This document shows positions 60,189-64,000 of a stretch of DNA of 64,000 nt, piece after piece. The position numbers and the translations under genes were made by a program. This DNA is from Avibacterium sp. 21-586. Lineage in GTDB: Bacteria > Pseudomonadota > Gammaproteobacteria > Enterobacterales > Pasteurellaceae. The stretch lies in NCBI RefSeq assembly GCF_026226775.1, contig NZ_JAKKOD010000002.1:258501-322500 (forward strand). The letters run 5' to 3'. Under the pieces are notes generated by a model. It did no database searches and was not told the DNA's origin. It saw only the letters and a list, made by a program, of their open reading frames with translations. Position 1 is the first letter of the stretch, and every line of letters starts with the position of its first letter.

Positions 60189-61167
60189 TGTTGTCTTTAT
60201 CCAATAAAATCAAATTAAAAAATTCTTCCAATGCCATTATTTGCGTTCGCGCATCGGTGATGGCATTAAAAGTCTGTCTAAAACTGGAATTAGGTTGAAT
60301 TCCCTGTAAATACCAAGCAACGTGCTTGCGTGCAATGCGATATCCCTTTTCTTCACCATAAAATTGATGAAGTTCTTGGATATGTCGCAAAATAACACCG
60401 CACTTTTCTTTTAAACTTGGTGTTAAAGTCGTTGAGCCGTTTTCCACTAGTTCTGCCACCGATTGAAAAATCCACGGCTGACCTAGTGCGCCACGTCCAA
60501 TCATTATTGCATCAGCACCGGTGTAATCAAGCACCGCTTGGGCTTTTTGTGCCGATGTAATATCGCCATTGGCAATCACTGGAATAGAAACCTGTTGTTT
60601 CACCGCTTTAATATTGTCGTACTCGGCTTCGCCCTCAAATAAACATTCACGAGTTCGCCCATGAATGGTGAGCGCTTGCACACCTGCTTGTTCGGCAATT
60701 TTAGCGATTTCCACGCAGTTTCGATTTTGTCGATCCCAGCCTGTTCTAATTTTTAGTGTTACAGGCACGTCCACAGCACGCACCACTGCTTCAAGAATTT
60801 GTTGCACTAAATCGGGATATTGCAAAAGGGCAGAACCTGCCAATTTACGATTTACCTTCTTTGCAGGGCAGCCCATATTGATATCAATAATTTCTGCCCC
60901 ATAGCCCACATTTACTTGCGCAGCTTGTGCCATTTCCTGCGGATCAGATCCAGCAATTTGCACAGCGTTAATGCGTACATCTTGATGATAAGCAAGACGT
61001 TGTTTCGATTTCTCTGTATGCCACACGCGCGGATTGCTCGCCATCATTTCTGAAAAGGTCAATCCTGCCCCATAGTTCGCACAAAGGCGTCTAAAAGGTT
61101 GGTCGGTAATCCCTGCCATTGGCGCAAGCAAAATACGGTTTTTTAATTGATAATCACCAATTCGCAC
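60169..61167 (-). CDS. dusB: tRNA-dihydrouridine synthase B
   Basis: FMN enzyme reducing a specific uridine (U17 in E. coli) of tRNA. It has 332 residues; [14 protein letters not shown] at 15-28 binds FMN, and the catalytic Cys is in [11 protein letters not shown] near 100. First gene of dusB-fis. A USS lies at 60397-60405. Confidence 0.96.
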   Translation of the reverse strand: MRIGDYQLKNRILLAPMAGITDQPFRRLCANYGAGLTFSEMMASNPRVWHTEKSKQRLAYHQDVRINAVQIAGSDPQEMAQAAQVNVGYGAEIIDINMGCPAKKVNRKLAGSALLQYPDLVQQILEAVVRAVDVPVTLKIRTGWDRQNRNCVEIAKIAEQAGVQALTIHGRTRECLFEGEAEYDNIKAVKQQVSIPVIANGDITSAQKAQAVLDYTGADAIMIGRGALGQPWIFQSVAELVENGSTTLTPSLKEKCGVILRHIQELHQFYGEEKGYRIARKHVAWYLQGIQPNSSFRQTFNAITDARTQIMALEEFFNLILLDKDNNVRTTT

Positions 61168-61237
61168 TGCGCTACCCCTAACAAGTTACTACCTTTAACA
61201 CACAATCTATCGCCAGCCCCAACGGGCAAGGCGTGCT

Positions 61238-61266
61238 ATAATACGCACTTTTCACCCATTTGAAAA
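61238..61266 (-). promoter_or_regulatory. Candidate dusB-fis promoter
   Basis: On the minus strand TTTTCA (61266-61261), 17 bases, TATTAT (61243-61238), followed by AGCACGCC. The GC-rich discriminator resembles the stringently controlled fis promoter of enteric bacteria. Weak -35. Confidence 0.45.
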
Positions 61267-61436
61267 GCATATTTTTTATACAAAAAGGAATTTTTTTAAT
61301 TGACTTGACCTAAGTCTATTAATTATGTAGAAAGGCGGCAAATAAGAGCGATAATTGTTAATAGTAACTAATGAATTTATAATTATTTTTAGCTAGTAGT
61401 TGTTTGAATTTTGGGAAATTATTATTTGCCATTAAA
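61267..61436. other. A/T-rich spacer upstream of dusB
   Basis: Non-coding on both strands as far as I can see. It separates the dusB-fis promoter from the Fur-like box and gene relic on the other side. Confidence 0.4.
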
Positions 61437-61460
61437 TTCAATGAGAATTGTCATTATTTA
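61437..61460. promoter_or_regulatory. Fur-like box before a gene relic
   Basis: AATGA-GAATTG-TCATT (61440-61455) within an A/T-rich context, resembling the Fur consensus GATAATGATAATCATTATC. It stands about 75 bases before the receptor relic, so it is probably a fossil of iron regulation. Confidence 0.55.
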
Positions 61461-61489
61461 TATTATAAGTTCATAATAAAATTTCAACA

Positions 61490-61653
61490 ATGTTATTTAT
61501 CCTTAGCGTTATCTGCCCTCTTAAGATATTGTAGCGAATGCGGAGGAATTAGATGTGATTGTCGTTAAAAGCGAGCCTGAAATTCAAGCAGAGCAGAAAA
61601 AAGGTGAGATTTATCTTCATAATATCGTCAATCCCAATATGAATGCACTTTAG
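61490..61653 (+). pseudogene. Relic of a TonB-dependent receptor N-terminus
   Basis: From 61534 the frame reads ANAEELDVIVVKSEPEIQAE and on to a TAG at 61651. A signal-peptide end (ANA) followed by EELDVIVV, a TonB-box-like segment, is how mature TonB-dependent receptors start. The hydrophobic start (ATG at 61490, MLFILSVICPL) is in a different frame and hits a stop, so signal peptide and mature part are separated by a frameshift. The plug and barrel domains are absent. The Fur-like box upstream supports an iron-uptake origin. Confidence 0.5.
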
Positions 61654-61767
61654 ATACTCTCAGCTATCATTGATAGCTATTAGACGCTGTGATGAGTCTT
61701 ATCGATTTTAAAGGCGTAATTAGCACATAACCGCTAATCGGTGAGCGATCACTTTTAAATTCATTGA

Positions 61768-62567
61768 CTAAACCTCTAAGCCCAACACTTTTCGTCCATT
61801 GATACTAGCGATGTTTACCATTGCGTCTAAATCTGGGAAACGGCAGCCAGCGGCGAGTAGGCTGAGTTCTTGCCACATATCCCCTTCACACAGTGGTACC
61901 ATATAATCACAGATGTTGTCTGTGCCAATGGCAACGGTGATGTTTTCTGGGATCATTTCATCAACGGGGGTGAGTGCGTTATGGAATGGCATTAAATCTT
62001 CTTTACGGTTACTGTCGATCCACGCCATTGGGCAGGCGATCATCATCATTTGCGCTTGGCGCATTTTTTCGTACAGTTTGTAGCGATATTCACGGGAATG
62101 CGCGCCGATGGAAATGCCGTGAATAGCCACCACACGCCCTTCCATTCCGTGTTCAATGGTTTTGTCACACAGCTGTTCCGTTTCTTTTTCTGTTGGCGTG
62201 TTGAATTGATCAACGTGAATGTGGCACATAATGCCGAGGGATTTGGCTTTATCGAGCAGAATATCCATTGCTTCCAGACCACGTCCGTAATCCAGCTCAT
62301 CACGATAAGGAAGCCCGCCGATCATATCCACCATTTCTGAACCAATATCAAACCATTTTTTTGCGGTAGGTTCGATTACGCCTTTCAGGGTTTGATTGGC
62401 GAATTTGAGGGTGATGTCGTGTTTATACACATCGCGGGCTTTGTGGGCGGCGATGATAGCGCGATCTTCACAAATCGGATCAATATCTACGAAGGTGCCA
62501 AATGCCGTTACCCCTTGCGAGATCATCAATTCAATGGATTGACAAAAGCTGGCTTATAAAAATCCAT
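61768..62567 (-). pseudogene. Amidohydrolase (cytosine-deaminase-like) truncated at both ends
   Basis: The long open frame (62529 to 61768, 253 codons, TTG then ATG) begins inside the domain at SIELMISQGVTAFGTFVD. It keeps metal-site motifs HIHVDQF, VAIHG and AIGTDN, but lacks the N-terminal HxH motif, and stops at NGRKVLGLEV before the usual C-terminal beta domain. Immediately upstream, MDFYKPAFVNP (from 62567) in another frame looks like the strand that normally precedes HxH. A deletion with frameshift explains both. Family members have about 400 residues. It is unlikely to be functional. Confidence 0.7.
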
Positions 62568-62574
62568 CGCATGT

Positions 62575-63813
62575 TTATTCTTCTGTCCAACGCTTAAAAA
62601 TAAGCGACGTATTCACTCCGCCAAAGGCGAAGTTATTATTCATCACATAATCTGCGTGGATTTCTCTTGCCGTGTGGCGAATATAATCTAACTCGCCACA
62701 ACATGGATCGATATTGTCTAGGTTGAGCGTTGGGGCAAACCAGTTATCCCGCATCATTTCAATGGAGAACCAAGATTCTAATGCACCGCACGCACCGAGC
62801 GTATGTCCAAGATAGCTTTTTTGAGAACTAAGCGGTACGTTGCCAAATAAAGCAGCGGTGGCAAGGGTTTCAGCAATATCGCCTTGCTCTGTGGCGGTGC
62901 CGTGTCCATTTACATAGCCAATTTGCTCAGGACGTAAGCCTGCGTCTTTTAAAGCCAATTCCATACAGCGTTGCATCGTTTCTTTTTGCGGACGCGTGAT
63001 ATGACTGCCGTCGCTGTTTGCGCCATAGCCTACGACTTCCGCTAAGATTGTTGCATTACGCGCTTTCGCGTGTTCAAGTTCTTCTAAGACTAAGATCCCA
63101 GCTCCCTCGCCGATCACCAAGCCATCACGATCTTGATCATAAGGGCGCGGTGTTTGCTGTGGTTGGTCATTACGGCGGCTTGCGGCATAAAGGGAGTCAA
63201 ACACATAAACTTGTGAAGGGCAGAATTCTTCACCACCTCCAGCTAACATCATTGGGATCATTCCATATTTGATCGCTTCATAGGCATAGCCAATGCCTTG
63301 GCTGCCTGATGAGCAGGCGCTTGAGGTGGGAATGATGCGTCCGCTTAAGCCAAAGAAAATGCCGATATTTGCCGCTGTGGTATGGGGCATCATTCGCACA
63401 TAAGTATTGGCGCTGCTGGTGTTCGGATAGCCTGCCATCATTAAGCCAATATCTTGAATATCTTTGGTACTACCTGATGATGAACCACTTGCTACCCCCA
63501 TATTACCATTGAGTACACAAGGATCCAGTTCGCCATTTTGTAATAATCCTGCATTTGTTAGCGCCATTTCAGCAGCATCAACACAAAGCTGAGCCACTTT
63601 CCCCATACTGCGTAACTGCTTACGATTCCAATGGCTTGGCGGTGTATAATTGTTGAGCGGTGCACCAAGACGAGATTCAATTTCTCCGTCTAACTTGCCC
63701 CAATCCATTGTTTGCACCGCATTTTTTTGTTTCGCAAAGGCTTGCTTAATGCTCGCCCAATCACGCCCAAATGCGGTAATACCGCCAACACCTGTTACCA
63801 CAACTCGTTTCAT
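62575..63813 (-). CDS. Beta-ketoacyl-ACP synthase, probably of an aryl-polyene-type cluster
   Basis: Ketosynthase of the FabF superfamily; condenses acyl-ACP with malonyl-ACP. The ATG at 63813 is chosen (AAGGA with a 7-base gap), giving 412 residues (MKRVVVTGVGGITAFG). Cys nucleophile in TSSACSSGSQGIG near 165 and the two histidines in NGHGTATEQGD and YLGHTLGACGALE are intact. It follows a FabG-type reductase gene by 10 bases; a terminal reductase-ketosynthase pair is how aryl polyene clusters (apeQ-apeR) end. It differs from a housekeeping fabF in this context. The final function is inferred. Confidence 0.8.
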   Translation of the reverse strand: MKRVVVTGVGGITAFGRDWASIKQAFAKQKNAVQTMDWGKLDGEIESRLGAPLNNYTPPSHWNRKQLRSMGKVAQLCVDAAEMALTNAGLLQNGELDPCVLNGNMGVASGSSSGSTKDIQDIGLMMAGYPNTSSANTYVRMMPHTTAANIGIFFGLSGRIIPTSSACSSGSQGIGYAYEAIKYGMIPMMLAGGGEEFCPSQVYVFDSLYAASRRNDQPQQTPRPYDQDRDGLVIGEGAGILVLEELEHAKARNATILAEVVGYGANSDGSHITRPQKETMQRCMELALKDAGLRPEQIGYVNGHGTATEQGDIAETLATAALFGNVPLSSQKSYLGHTLGACGALESWFSIEMMRDNWFAPTLNLDNIDPCCGELDYIRHTAREIHADYVMNNNFAFGGVNTSLIFKRWTEE

Positions 63814-63823
63814 CATTTGTTCC

Positions 63824-64000
63824 TTAGCATAATCCGCCATTTACGGCGATCACTTGGCGAGTAATATAGCCTGCTTTTTCATTCATTAAGAAATCTACTG
63901 CGTGTGCCACTTCTTCAGGTTCCCCCATTCTTGCAGCGGGAATGGCTTTGAGAATCTCTTCAACAGGCACATTTTCGTCTAAAATTTCTGTATTAATTAA
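63824..64000 (-). CDS. 3-oxoacyl-ACP reductase (FabG-type, partial, N-terminus beyond window)
   Basis: Only the last 58 codons are in the window. They read PVEEILKAIPAARMGEPEEV, then AHAVDFLMNEKAGYITRQVI and AVNGGLC, the C-terminus of short-chain dehydrogenases of the FabG group (R-x-G-x-P-E-E-V, then G-Y-I-T-G/R-x-x-x-x-V-N-G-G). Same strand and 10 bases from the ketosynthase, so one operon. Confidence 0.85.
   Translation of the reverse strand, partial: LINTEILDENVPVEEILKAIPAARMGEPEEVAHAVDFLMNEKAGYITRQVIAVNGGLC

Overview
The window comes from a member of the Pasteurellaceae that uses the Haemophilus-type DNA uptake sequence (USS, core AAGTGCGGT). I located about 40 exact copies by eye, on both strands. 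Gene content and protein similarity (TamA/TamB, a two-HPr FruB, protein D-like GlpQ, MaoP, YihD) fit the Haemophilus/Pasteurella/Aggregatibacter/Avibacterium group. The isocitrate dehydrogenase gene argues against Haemophilus influenzae itself, which is known to lack the oxidative start of the TCA cycle. Most of the window is ordinary core genome; the accessory content is small and mostly decayed.

Layout. 1-4815 (-): tamA-tamB, outer-membrane translocation module, tamB running off the left edge. 4921-7033: murJ (-) and rpsT (+), divergent, both with TTG starts. 7117-14411: glycerol-3-phosphate block, with glpABC (-) and glpT (+) separated by a control region holding two CRP sites and GlpR-like boxes, then glpQ. 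14468-21097: rpmE, priA, ftsN, icd, rluE, nudJ. 21238-26457: fecBCDE-type iron-citrate uptake operon behind a Fur-like box, then a second GlpT-like transporter behind a consensus CRP site. 26585-33605: mobB, mdtD, rsmJ, trmA, maoP, dsbA, yihD, mobA, a lipoprotein and a CsbD-family protein. 34000-34184: relic of an IS1595-type transposase. 34325-38516: fruBKA PTS operon. 38735-47263: spc and alpha ribosomal-protein operons (rplN to rplQ) with a recognisable S4 pseudoknot leader and an S8-type translational operator. 47352-50855: selB, selA and the tRNA-Sec gene selC, a complete selenocysteine decoding set apart from selD. 51160-52311: a P4-type integrase next to selC that lacks its HxxR box and has no cargo. 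52724-55706: ftsEX and asd. 55827-61167: purL (PurR box) and dusB-fis. 61437-62567: two decayed genes, a TonB-dependent receptor N-terminus and an amidohydrolase truncated at both ends. 62575-64000: a ketosynthase and the end of a ketoreductase gene, probably the tail of an aryl-polyene-type cluster that continues past the window.

How the genes work together. Deacylated phospholipid can be split by GlpQ to glycerol-3-phosphate, imported by GlpT and oxidised by GlpABC, with the shared control region giving joint CRP/GlpR control. FruA imports and phosphorylates fructose at C1 using phosphate passed through FruB; FruK makes fructose-1,6-bisphosphate. MobA/MobB and SelA/SelB/selC both serve molybdo-selenoenzymes such as formate dehydrogenase, although no such enzyme lies in the window. 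I found no CRISPR array, intact insertion sequence, prophage or clear defence system. The points most worth following are the crippled selC-linked integrase with its four-copy 11-bp repeat, the Cys-to-Ser change in the GlpQ lipobox, the altered cofactor residues of Icd, a structured asd leader, and the polyene-type genes at the right edge.
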